Assembly: GCA_002383285.1 (NCBI GenBank)
Contig: DFXU01000047.1
Coordinates: forward strand, 1 to 6,029
DNA: 6,029 nucleotides
Origin: Caryophanales bacterium UBA4100
Lineage (GTDB): Bacteria > Bacillota > Bacilli > Paenibacillales > UBA4045
Direction of reading: 5' to 3'
This document shows, piece by piece, positions 1-6,029 of the stretch (within the stretch, counting starts at the first letter, position 1; each line of letters opens with the position of its first letter). A program made the translations under genes and the position numbers. The notes below the pieces were generated by a model. It had not been told where the DNA came from and searched no databases. It worked only from the letters and a program-made list of their open reading frames with translations.

Positions 1-1976
1 CTGCTCTCTAGAATACGGATAACATACCCCTTAAGCTTGGGGTTGAGCACTGGGCACATAAGCTCGATTCTACGAGTAAGATTTCGTGACATCCAATCCG
101 CACTCGAGAGCCACACATCCGTCTCCCCTCCATTCTCAAAGTAGAATATACGAGTATGCTCTAGATAACGATCAACAATACTAATGACTCTAATATTCTC
201 ACTTAAACCTTGTACACCAGGCCGAAGACTACAAATCCCTCTAACGATGAGATCTATCTTCACGCCTGCTTGTGATGCTATATATAGCTCGTCAACGAGT
301 ACCTGACTGGAGAGTGAATTAACCTTGGCAATAATATGAGCCGGCTGACCTTTAGCGGCCCATGCCATCTCTCGATGAATTAATTCTAGGAGCTTGTCTT
401 GCAAGCCCGATGGCGCAACTGCGACTTGACGCCATTCGCGTGGAGAGGAATACCCGGTAATCTCATTAAATAAGACAGAAGCATCCTCACCAATCTCCGA
501 ATTTGCTGTGAACAAACCTATATCTATGTATAGACGTGCGGTACTCTCATTATAATTTCCTGTACCTACATGTACATATCTCTCCAGCCTGCCATGCTCC
601 TGTCGAACAACTAAAGTTATCTTCGCATGAGTTTTTAATCCTGCTAGGCCATATACAACATGGCAGCCTGCCTTCTCCAGCTCCTTAGCCCATGCAATGT
701 TCCTTTCCTCATCGAATCGAGCCTTTAGTTCTACAACGACGGTTACTTGCTTGCCTGCTTCAGCTGCCTGCATCAATGAACGAATCAATGAAGAATCTCC
801 ACTCACACGATACAAGGTCATCTTAATGGCAAGAACATTCGGATCATGGGCAGCTTGATCGATAAAATCCAATATAGCTTCAAACGATTCATAAGGATGA
901 AACACAAGCACATCCTGCTGTCTCAGGACCTCAAAAAAATCGGATTGATCTGAGAGTGGTTCAGGGTATACTGGTTCGATGCGCTGATATCGAAGGTGCT
1001 CAACCTTCATTAATTCATCCGTGAATTTCATCAAATAACTTAGATCAAGTGGGCCTTCGATCCCGAATATTCGATCATCCACTTCAAATTCATCTACTAA
1101 CATCTCCAGCGCGTATGGGTGAATACCACGTTCAACCTCAAGTCGAATTGGCATGCCCCATCTTCTTCTCCTAAGCTCCTTCTCTATTTGCTCGAGTAAA
1201 TCTTCTGCCTCCTCTTCGTTTAGCGGCAGATCCGCATTACGAGTGACACGGAACTGATGCACCGCAATGGGTGAATAACCACTATATAATGTATGTATGT
1301 GTTGACTTATTACTTGCTCAAGAAGAATATATTCTTGCTTCTTACTATTGTGCCGCCGTGGAAGCCTAATGAATCTTGGTAGAATGGATGGCACCTGAAC
1401 GATTGAGAAGTAAGGCTCCTCTGCTTCCACCTCGCCCTCTTTACGTAACACAATCGACAAATAGAGCCCATGATTGTGAACGAGCGGGAAGGGACGACTC
1501 TGATCTACTGCCATTGGAGTAAGCACAGGGAATATAATCTCATGATAGTATTGGTCAACGCTTCTCTTCTGTGTCACATTCAAATCTTCATAATTCAGAA
1601 AATGTATACCTTCCTTAGCAGCTTGTCTTAGAAGCTCTCGATATGTACGATATTGATCCGTAACAAGCTTGGTCGTTCGCCTAACAATTCGTCTCAACAA
1701 ACCGGACGGGGTATATCCGCTAAAATCCTTCTTATCGTAGCCTACCTTCCATTGCACTTGAATACCTGCTACTCGTACACCCATATATTCATCCAAGTTT
1801 GTAGACACGATAGATAAGAATTTCAACCTTTCAATCAAGGGTGTCGTTGGGTCTTGTGCCTCCTCGAGCACTCGACGGTTGAACTCCAACCAGCTCAGAT
1901 CTCGATTAATGTATTGGTTTTGTAACGTTAAGCTATTATCTTGTTTCTCGGGCATTCTAATACCTACCTTCGTCAT
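1..1976 (-). CDS. ppk: Polyphosphate kinase 1, C-terminus cut by window edge
   Basis: This enzyme reversibly transfers the terminal phosphate of ATP onto a growing inorganic polyphosphate chain through a phosphohistidine intermediate. I translated the minus strand from the ATG at 1976; 658 codons are open to the edge without a stop. The N-terminal domain opens with NRDLSWLEFNRRVLEEA. Known E. coli PPK1 residues all have counterparts at a constant offset of 15: Asn60 in STNLDE (ATP), Arg390 in LYRVSGDS and Arg420 in ARFDEERN (Mg), His450 in GLKTHAK (phosphorylated histidine), Tyr483 in ARLYIDIG, Arg579 in VRGICS, and His607 in DRYLEHTRIF. The constant offset implies no net indels across the core and about 45 missing C-terminal residues. 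Start choice is open: ATG 1976 has AAGG seven bases upstream, and the in-frame ATG 1955 has TAGG seven bases upstream; the latter shortens the protein by seven residues. It is divergent from ytvI. A Pho-box-like repeat lies about 60 bases upstream. Confidence 0.97.
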   Translation of the reverse strand, partial: MTKVGIRMPEKQDNSLTLQNQYINRDLSWLEFNRRVLEEAQDPTTPLIERLKFLSIVSTNLDEYMGVRVAGIQVQWKVGYDKKDFSGYTPSGLLRRIVRRTTKLVTDQYRTYRELLRQAAKEGIHFLNYEDLNVTQKRSVDQYYHEIIFPVLTPMAVDQSRPFPLVHNHGLYLSIVLRKEGEVEAEEPYFSIVQVPSILPRFIRLPRRHNSKKQEYILLEQVISQHIHTLYSGYSPIAVHQFRVTRNADLPLNEEEAEDLLEQIEKELRRRRWGMPIRLEVERGIHPYALEMLVDEFEVDDRIFGIEGPLDLSYLMKFTDELMKVEHLRYQRIEPVYPEPLSDQSDFFEVLRQQDVLVFHPYESFEAILDFIDQAAHDPNVLAIKMTLYRVSGDSSLIRSLMQAAEAGKQVTVVVELKARFDEERNIAWAKELEKAGCHVVYGLAGLKTHAKITLVVRQEHGRLERYVHVGTGNYNESTARLYIDIGLFTANSEIGEDASVLFNEITGYSSPREWRQVAVAPSGLQDKLLELIHREMAWAAKGQPAHIIAKVNSLSSQVLVDELYIASQAGVKIDLIVRGICSLRPGVQGLSENIRVISIVDRYLEHTRIFYFENGGETDVWLSSADWMSRNLTRRIELMCPVLNPKLKGYVIRILES

Positions 1977-2036
1977 AATTAGACCTTATTCTATTCATAA
2001 GTATGCACGATGATCATTAGGAGAAGAGCCTTCAAT

Positions 2037-2053
2037 TGTAAAGACTATGTAAA
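2037..2053 (-). promoter_or_regulatory. Putative Pho box (PhoP site) upstream of ppk
   Basis: Read on the ppk strand the sequence is TTTACA-TAGTC-TTTACA, two identical hexamers in direct repeat with an 11-base period. The Bacillus PhoP consensus is TT(A/C/T)A(C/T)A repeated with about 5-base spacers, and both copies match it fully. The downstream copy could also serve as a -35 element, with a weak AATGAT -10 at 2013-2018 after an 18-base spacer. That arrangement resembles PhoP-activated promoters in which the box covers the -35 region. Only two good repeats are visible, whereas strong sites often have about four, and flanking hexamers at the same spacing do not match. The assignment is inference from sequence and position. 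Confidence 0.42.
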
Positions 2054-2079
2054 TTCTACTTGTTTCTACCTATAAGAAA

Positions 2080-2108
2080 TTTATTCTATAGCTTGTTCAT
2101 GATACAAT
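2080..2108 (+). promoter_or_regulatory. Predicted sigma-A extended -10 promoter for ytvI
   Basis: TGATACAAT at 2100-2108 is an extended -10 element: TG, one base, then TACAAT, matching TATAAT at five of six positions. A weak -35, TTTATT at 2080-2085, lies 17 bases upstream, which fits an extended -10 promoter that depends less on its -35. Transcription would start near 2115 and give a leader of about 35 bases before the ytvI ATG, carrying its ribosome binding site. No other hexamer pair in this spacer is as good on the plus strand. Confidence 0.5.
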
Positions 2109-2129
2109 AACTACAAAAAGGAACAAATT

Positions 2130-2137
2130 GGGGAGGG
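2130..2137 (+). promoter_or_regulatory. Ribosome binding site of ytvI
   Basis: GGGGAGGG is a strong purine-rich Shine-Dalgarno sequence. Its last G is 12 bases before the ATG at 2150, slightly longer than usual but acceptable. It supports the ATG at 2150 as the ytvI start; no other ATG in that frame lies nearby. Confidence 0.7.
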
Positions 2138-2149
2138 AACTCAACTATA

Positions 2150-3283
2150 ATGGATAGACCATTACTTGGTAAGCTGATAAGAGGTGTATGGGTTTCCGTC
2201 ATAATCGCGGCATCATTAATAACCATTTATTTCGTCGTCCCTCTCATATATCCTTTTCTCATAGGCTGGGTTATCGCTTATCTGCTGAACCCACTTGTAG
2301 ATTGGCTTGAGCGGAAGGGTAGAATGCACCGTTGGTTAGCCGTATCCCTCGGAATCTTAGTATTCTTAAGTACATTATCCGGATTAATCACACTTGTTGT
2401 ATTCCGAATTGTAAATGAAATTCAACGATTATCTATATTCATAAACAACAATTATGAGCAATGGTTAACAGATATATCCATATTTATTAGCTCCGATATG
2501 ATTCATCACTGGGTTGATCAGATTAGTAACCTCTATCAACAGATTGGTGACCAAGAATCTGTCGATACGGGGATTAATTCAGTAGGTGGCAAGCTCGCAG
2601 AAGCAGTTACAAGTATTCTTCAACAACTTGCTGCATACATGGTTGCCTTCTTAACCGCTTTACCTAATGTCGCTGTTGGCTTAATTATTGCATTCATTGC
2701 AACCTTCTTTATTAGCAAGGACTGGTATAGAATAAGACAATGGAGCGGAAATTTAATGCCTGATCGGGTCAAGATATCGGTCAGTACAATTTGGAATGAT
2801 TTACGTAAAGCTTTGTTTGGTTTTCTTAAAGCCCAGTTTATTCTGATATCAATTACAGCTTTCTTCGTCATTCTAGGACTATTCTTACTTCGGGTAGACT
2901 ACGCAGTATCCATTGGGCTATTAATCGGTCTAGTTGATCTCATGCCCTACCTTGGTACAGGTGCCGTCTTTATCCCATGGATTATTATCGTATTGATTAG
3001 TGGTGATTATGGATTCGGAATAGGTTTAAGTGTATTATACGGAATTATCCTAATTGCTAGACAGCTCGCAGAGCCCAAGGTATTATCAAGCAGTATTGGA
3101 TTAAATCCATTAGTCACCTTGATTGGGGTATTTGTAGGATTGAAGCTATTCGGAGTACTCGGATTAATTATTGGCCCAATCGCACTGGTGCTTGGGTTTG
3201 CCTTTCATCGAGCAGATGTATTTCGCGATATTAGGCGATATATCGTTCATGGTTATTACTTTGACAAGACTAATGATCTTTAA
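2150..3283 (+). CDS. ytvI: YtvI-type sporulation integral membrane protein, AI-2E transporter family
   Basis: A 377-residue multi-pass membrane protein of the AI-2E/PerM family, most like the YtvI subgroup tied to sporulation in Bacillus. The transported substrate is unknown. Hydrophobic segments lie near residues 12-33, 34-50, 63-87, 160-188, 225-248, 250-284, 287-305 and 320-352. A less hydrophobic region at about 88-158, rich in Asn, Asp and Gln, is probably a loop outside the bilayer. Family hallmarks are the Pro/Gly segment VDLMPYLGTG at 262-271, EPKVLSSSIGLNP at 308-320, and a Gly-rich last segment ending LGLIIGPIAL near 337-346. Length fits the family (about 350-380). The start has a strong ribosome binding site and a predicted promoter just upstream. 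The gene diverges from ppk and converges on fxsA, overlapping it by 4 bases. The family call is firm; a sporulation role is inferred from homologues. Confidence 0.93.
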   Translation: MDRPLLGKLIRGVWVSVIIAASLITIYFVVPLIYPFLIGWVIAYLLNPLVDWLERKGRMHRWLAVSLGILVFLSTLSGLITLVVFRIVNEIQRLSIFINNNYEQWLTDISIFISSDMIHHWVDQISNLYQQIGDQESVDTGINSVGGKLAEAVTSILQQLAAYMVAFLTALPNVAVGLIIAFIATFFISKDWYRIRQWSGNLMPDRVKISVSTIWNDLRKALFGFLKAQFILISITAFFVILGLFLLRVDYAVSIGLLIGLVDLMPYLGTGAVFIPWIIIVLISGDYGFGIGLSVLYGIILIARQLAEPKVLSSSIGLNPLVTLIGVFVGLKLFGVLGLIIGPIALVLGFAFHRADVFRDIRRYIVHGYYFDKTNDL

Positions 3284-3675
3284 TTATTCCTGAAGAAACG
3301 AAAATTACCTCTTAGAAATCTCCTCTGGATCCATACAACTAACCAAATTCTGAATATTGTCCGAGTCGGTGGAATGACTAATAAGACACCAATCAGGTCT
3401 GTTAAGAAGCCAGGTGTTAGAAGTAGTAATCCTCCTGCCAATATACATATACCATCGAGTATCGATTGCGTTGGAACCTGCCCTTGATTCATCTGCAATT
3501 TCGCTAATGTCCATACTCGTTTGCCTTCCCTTCTCGCTAGGTACGCACCAATAAATCCGGACAATATAAGAATACCGAATGTCTGCCAAGAACCTAACAG
3601 CCTGCCAACCGTGATTAAACCCCATATCTCTAAAGCTGGAATTACGATCATAATGAGTATTAGGATTCGGTACAT
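3280..3675 (-). CDS. fxsA: FxsA family membrane protein
   Basis: A 131-residue small membrane protein of the FxsA family. E. coli FxsA is known for relieving exclusion of phage T7 by the F plasmid when overproduced; its normal role in Gram-positives is unclear. Hydrophobic stretches lie near residues 3-23, 31-47, 71-88 and 92-116. The family core is visible: PALEIWGLITVGRLLG in the first part, SGFIGAYLARREG at 39-51, and LLLTPGFLTDLIG at 84-96 followed by IPPTR. The tail is basic and aromatic (RRFLRGNFRFFRNN) and probably cytoplasmic. ATG 3675 has GAGGAG seven bases upstream, so the start is well supported. It begins 22 bases after the thioesterase stop, so the two are almost certainly cotranscribed. 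The stop codon overlaps that of convergent ytvI. No terminator is evident downstream. Confidence 0.93.
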   Translation of the reverse strand: MYRILILIMIVIPALEIWGLITVGRLLGSWQTFGILILSGFIGAYLARREGKRVWTLAKLQMNQGQVPTQSILDGICILAGGLLLLTPGFLTDLIGVLLVIPPTRTIFRIWLVVWIQRRFLRGNFRFFRNN

Positions 3676-3682
3676 GATAAGG

Positions 3683-3688
3683 CTCCTC
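3683..3688 (-). promoter_or_regulatory. Ribosome binding site of fxsA
   Basis: GAGGAG on the minus strand, seven bases before the ATG at 3675. It sits in the 22-base gap after the thioesterase stop and fixes the fxsA start. Confidence 0.75.
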
Positions 3689-3697
3689 TAGTTTGAA

Positions 3698-4138
3698 TTA
3701 TCTCTTCTTTTGCTTACTCACAATGAGCTCATATAACTGTGGCATCTGCCGATTTAGCCTTATCGGCTTCCAATCCCGGTTAACCCATATATGGTGGGTT
3801 GTGCCCGATACTAATAGTAATCCATCACGAATACGATAAACCTCATATTCAAAATTCAGCCGGAGATAACTACAATCTATAATCTGCAGATGAACTTCAA
3901 TCATATCATCATAACGTGCAGGATGTATATATTTCAACTGTACCTCAGTCACAGGCAATAGCAGCCCAGCCTCCTCTAATTGCGAGTATGGTATCCCCAA
4001 ATCACGGATCCATTCCGTACGAGTAATTTCTAGCCAATTTAAATAATTAGCATGGTAGACTACCCCCATCTGATCGGTTTCTTGATATCTTACACGCAGC
4101 TGATGTCTGAATCGTTCTTCCTCCACCATATTCCCCAT
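3698..4138 (-). CDS. YbgC/4-hydroxybenzoyl-CoA-type acyl-CoA thioesterase
   Basis: A 146-residue single hotdog-fold thioesterase that should hydrolyse acyl-CoA thioesters in the cytoplasm; chain-length preference cannot be read from sequence. The active-site signature spans residues 17-36, RYQETDQMGVVYHANYLNWL, where Asp22 matches the catalytic aspartate of the 4HBT/YbgC class and His29 is the conserved YH. LKYIHPARYDDMIEV at 69-83 and the TTHHIWVN strand at 113-120 also fit. Length is normal (about 130-150). Start is ambiguous. ATG 4138 directly follows an in-frame TGA and has AGGAG only three bases upstream, which is tight. ATG 4129 (Met4) has the same AGGAG 12 bases upstream and loses nothing conserved. 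The gene follows pyk in the same direction, beyond a hairpin, and precedes fxsA by 22 bases. YbgC is the nearest well-known relative, but I give no symbol because orthology is not certain. Confidence 0.93.
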   Translation of the reverse strand: MGNMVEEERFRHQLRVRYQETDQMGVVYHANYLNWLEITRTEWIRDLGIPYSQLEEAGLLLPVTEVQLKYIHPARYDDMIEVHLQIIDCSYLRLNFEYEVYRIRDGLLLVSGTTHHIWVNRDWKPIRLNRQMPQLYELIVSKQKKR

Positions 4139-4161
4139 TCACTCCTATCTTCATCAATTTA

Positions 4162-4197
4162 CAAGAAAGAGACCATATACCTATGGTCTCTTTCTTG
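4162..4197 (-). terminator. Perfect 16-bp hairpin, likely pyk terminator (possibly bidirectional)
   Basis: CAAGAAAGAGACCATA and its exact complement TATGGTCTCTTTCTTG are separated by four bases. In RNA the GAGACCATA part forms a stable stem, while the outer arms supply an A-rich 5' side and a U-rich 3' side (TCTTTCTT). This is the usual shape of a Gram-positive intrinsic terminator, and by symmetry it could work in either direction. The U-tract is interrupted by C residues and sits mostly in the stem, so efficiency may be partial. It begins 32 bases after the pyk stop and ends 23 bases before the first thioesterase ATG, with no room for a complete promoter in between. Confidence 0.78.
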
Positions 4198-4229
4198 ATA
4201 TCTCTGTGATCGAACCTATTATTATTACC

Positions 4230-5984
4230 TTATAAATATTTCACTCGACCAGAGTATATAACCCCTAGCTCTGCATATATGGATATCTCCTCCACATTCA
4301 TGAGCAGATCACGTGCATTCTCTACTCCGACAATAACAGGAATTCCAAGCTCTAGACCTACTATCGCTGCATGAGATGTAATTCCACCAGATTCAGTGAT
4401 AACTCCTGCAGCGAGTTTCATTGCCGGCATATATTCAATGTCCGTGGAATGTAAAACTAGAATGCTATCTTTATTCGCTCTCTCCAATGCTTCCTTAGGA
4501 GAATTAGCTACAAGCACATGCCCCGTTGCTTTCTGACTCCCGATGCCCTGACCCTTGGCAATCAGTTCACCAACATGGTGAACCTTGATCAAGTTTGTTG
4601 TACCTGATCGACCAACAGGTACCCCAGCGGTGATAACAACCAGATCACCTTGATGAATATGGCCAGTATTCACACAAGCTTCTACAGCCATCTCGAACAT
4701 CTCATCCGTGCTTCTTGCGACTTCACCTTGGACTGTAACCACACCCCAAATTAATGCTAAGCGACGCATAACCTGTGGATTTGGTGTTACAGCAACAATG
4801 GGAGCTTTCGGACGATATTTCGATATCATCCTAGCTGTATACCCACTCTCGGTTGCGGTAATAATTGCCTTCGCATCTAAATCAAGAGCGGAATTAGCAA
4901 CCGCTTGGCTAATCGCCTCAGTAACCGTTGTTTGCTGAGCAAGGCTCTGTTTTATTAGGATTTCCCGATATTCTAGTGCGGATTCTGCTCTCTCTGCAAT
5001 ACGTGACATCGTTTGTACAGATTCCACTGGGTATTTACCAGCAGCGGTTTCACCTGATAGCATAATTGCATCTGTACCATCGAAAATTGCATTCGCTACA
5101 TCACTTGCTTCTGCTCTAGTTGGACGTGGGTTGCGTTGCATAGAATCAAGCATCTGAGTCGCCGTAATTACTGGCTTACCGGCGAAATTAGATTTCTTAA
5201 TCATGTTCTTCTGCACTAGAGGTACCTCTTCAGCTGGAATCTCAACTCCGAGGTCACCCCGAGCTACCATTAGACCATCAGACACCTCAAGAATTTCATC
5301 TAGATTATCAACGCCTTCTTGATTCTCGATCTTAGATATAATCTGAATGTGCTTCGCATCATATTCTTCAAGAAGTGCTCTGATTTCCAATACGTCAACT
5401 GCTTTACGTACGAATGAAGCTGCTATAAAATCTACACCTTGCTCAATACCGAATATAATATCAGCTCGGTCCTTCTCTGTTATTCCTGGTAGTGAAATAC
5501 TAACTCCAGGAACATTAACACCCTTCTTACTCTTCAGTGTACCGCCATTCACGATAAGACACTTGATCTCAGTACCTTCAACTGAGACTACTCTTAATCC
5601 AATCAGACCGTCATCAACCAGAATTGTCGAACCAATATGTACATCGTTAGGAAGATCAGCATACGTGATAGAGATACGCTTAGCATCTCCCAATATCTCT
5701 TCTGTCGTAAGTACAATATGCTCATCCTGAACTAGATCGATAGGCTCTTCCTTTAGCTTGCCTGTACGAATTTCTGGTCCCTTGGTATCCAATAGGATCG
5801 CAGTATTCGTGCCAAGCTCTGTAGAAACAGCACGGATATTGTTGATTCTTGAACCATGCTCTTCAAAATCACCGTGTGAGAAGTTTAGACGCGCAACGTT
5901 CATACCTGCTGCAATTAACTTCTTGAGCACTTCTGGGGCCTCACTGGATGGTCCAATCGTACATACAATCTTCGTTTTGCGCAT
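4230..5984 (-). CDS. pyk: Pyruvate kinase with C-terminal PEP-utilizer-like domain
   Basis: Converts phosphoenolpyruvate and ADP to pyruvate and ATP in the last step of glycolysis, in the cytoplasm. It has 584 residues, as expected for Bacillus-type enzymes, which are about 110 residues longer than the E. coli form. Numbered from ATG 5984, K+/substrate residues are Arg32, Asn34 and Ser36 (ARLNFSHG), Asp66 and Thr67 (LDTKGPEIRTG). The B domain covers about 70-170. The catalytic segment holds Lys218 and Glu220 (SKIENQEG) and Asp244 (VARGDLGVEIP), then ITATQMLDSM. The regulatory C domain covers about 355-472. The extra domain, about 487-584, contains GGITSHAAIVG with His538 at the place of the phosphohistidine in PEP synthase/PPDK mobile domains; its role in pyruvate kinases is unclear. 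The start is fixed by AGGAGG eight bases upstream; an in-frame GTG at 6011 would lie upstream of that ribosome binding site and is not favoured. The promoter is outside the window. The hairpin downstream probably ends most transcripts. Confidence 0.98.
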   Translation of the reverse strand: MRKTKIVCTIGPSSEAPEVLKKLIAAGMNVARLNFSHGDFEEHGSRINNIRAVSTELGTNTAILLDTKGPEIRTGKLKEEPIDLVQDEHIVLTTEEILGDAKRISITYADLPNDVHIGSTILVDDGLIGLRVVSVEGTEIKCLIVNGGTLKSKKGVNVPGVSISLPGITEKDRADIIFGIEQGVDFIAASFVRKAVDVLEIRALLEEYDAKHIQIISKIENQEGVDNLDEILEVSDGLMVARGDLGVEIPAEEVPLVQKNMIKKSNFAGKPVITATQMLDSMQRNPRPTRAEASDVANAIFDGTDAIMLSGETAAGKYPVESVQTMSRIAERAESALEYREILIKQSLAQQTTVTEAISQAVANSALDLDAKAIITATESGYTARMISKYRPKAPIVAVTPNPQVMRRLALIWGVVTVQGEVARSTDEMFEMAVEACVNTGHIHQGDLVVITAGVPVGRSGTTNLIKVHHVGELIAKGQGIGSQKATGHVLVANSPKEALERANKDSILVLHSTDIEYMPAMKLAAGVITESGGITSHAAIVGLELGIPVIVGVENARDLLMNVEEISIYAELGVIYSGRVKYL

Positions 5985-5992
5985 TAATAGTT

Positions 5993-5998
5993 CCTCCT
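5993..5998 (-). promoter_or_regulatory. Ribosome binding site of pyk
   Basis: A perfect AGGAGG on the minus strand, eight bases before ATG 5984. It decides the pyk start: the longer frame opening with GTG at 6011 would put this Shine-Dalgarno inside the coding region and add nine residues before the conserved MRKTKIVCTIGPSS N-terminus. Confidence 0.9.
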
Positions 5999-6007
5999 GT
6001 TCGTAAA

Positions 6008-6021
6008 TCACATATTTGTGA
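6008..6021 (-). repeat. Small inverted repeat TCACA-N4-TGTGA in pyk 5' flank
   Basis: TCACA-AATA-TGTGA lies 24-37 bases before the pyk ATG, just upstream of the ribosome binding site. The arms are five bases around a four-base loop. The order is the reverse of CRP/FNR/Rex half-sites (TGTGA before TCACA), so I do not assign it to those regulators. It could be a weak leader hairpin, a partial operator, or chance. The region is cut by the window edge 8 bases later. Confidence 0.3.
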
Positions 6022-6029
6022 CAAACGAG

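Noticed and set aside
27..42. CCCCTTAAGCTTGGGG near-palindrome
   Set aside because: It has only four pairing bases per arm and lies within conserved ppk codons (NPKLKG), so coding constraint and chance explain it.
2010..2018. ATGATCAT palindrome in the ppk-ytvI spacer
   Set aside because: It is an eight-base palindrome in AT-rich DNA with no extended symmetry, too short to call an operator.
2620..2871. Minus-strand open frame inside ytvI
   Set aside because: It is antisense to conserved membrane segments of ytvI, and its product is basic, low in information and unlike a known family.
3305..3625. Plus-strand open frame of 106 codons opposite fxsA
   Set aside because: It lies entirely antisense to a well-supported fxsA with family motifs and a good ribosome binding site. 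Its translation shows no recognisable domain.
4708..6006. Three plus-strand open frames opposite pyk (4708-4938, 5347-5730, 5758-6006)
   Set aside because: All are shadows of the pyk coding strand. Their products are Ser/Thr/Ile-rich as expected from reverse-complement reading, with no domain.
5985..6011. Longer pyk start at GTG 6011
   Set aside because: The perfect AGGAGG lies inside this extension, eight bases before ATG 5984, and the shorter protein begins exactly at the conserved pyruvate kinase N-terminus.

Overview
The window looks like ordinary chromosome from a low-GC, endospore-forming Gram-positive bacterium (Bacillota). Four things point that way: a pyruvate kinase with the extra C-terminal phosphohistidine-type domain typical of Bacillus and its relatives, a YtvI-type sporulation membrane protein, strong AGGAGG-like ribosome binding sites, and AT-rich spacers. 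A Paenibacillaceae-like organism is my best guess, inferred from gene order and protein character rather than from a search.

Layout from left to right. (1) Positions 1-1976, minus strand: polyphosphate kinase 1 (ppk), open at the left edge; roughly the last 45 residues lie outside the window. (2) Positions 1977-2149: divergent control region with an extended -10 promoter for the rightward gene and a Pho-box-like direct repeat (TTTACA-N5-TTTACA) oriented towards ppk. (3) Positions 2150-3283, plus strand: ytvI, a multi-pass AI-2E-family/YtvI permease-like protein. (4) Positions 3280-3675, minus strand: fxsA, convergent with ytvI and overlapping it by 4 bases at the stop codons. (5) Positions 3698-4138, minus strand: a YbgC-type hotdog-fold acyl-CoA thioesterase, 22 bases upstream of fxsA. 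(6) Positions 4162-4197: a perfect 16-bp-stem hairpin, probably the pyk terminator. (7) Positions 4230-5984, minus strand: pyruvate kinase (pyk), complete, with its ribosome binding site and 5' flank reaching the right edge.

Functionally, pyk makes ATP and pyruvate at the end of glycolysis, and the thioesterase and fxsA lie downstream in the same direction. The hairpin lies between pyk and these two genes, with no room for a promoter after it, so they probably depend on read-through or on a promoter inside pyk. ppk and ytvI are transcribed away from each other from a shared 173-bp spacer. The possible Pho box would link polyphosphate synthesis to phosphate supply.

I found no mobile element, CRISPR array, structural RNA gene or unknown multi-gene system. 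All five genes belong to recognisable families with their key residues intact. The most useful leads are the Pho-box-like repeat before ppk and the hairpin inside the pyk-thioesterase-fxsA cluster.
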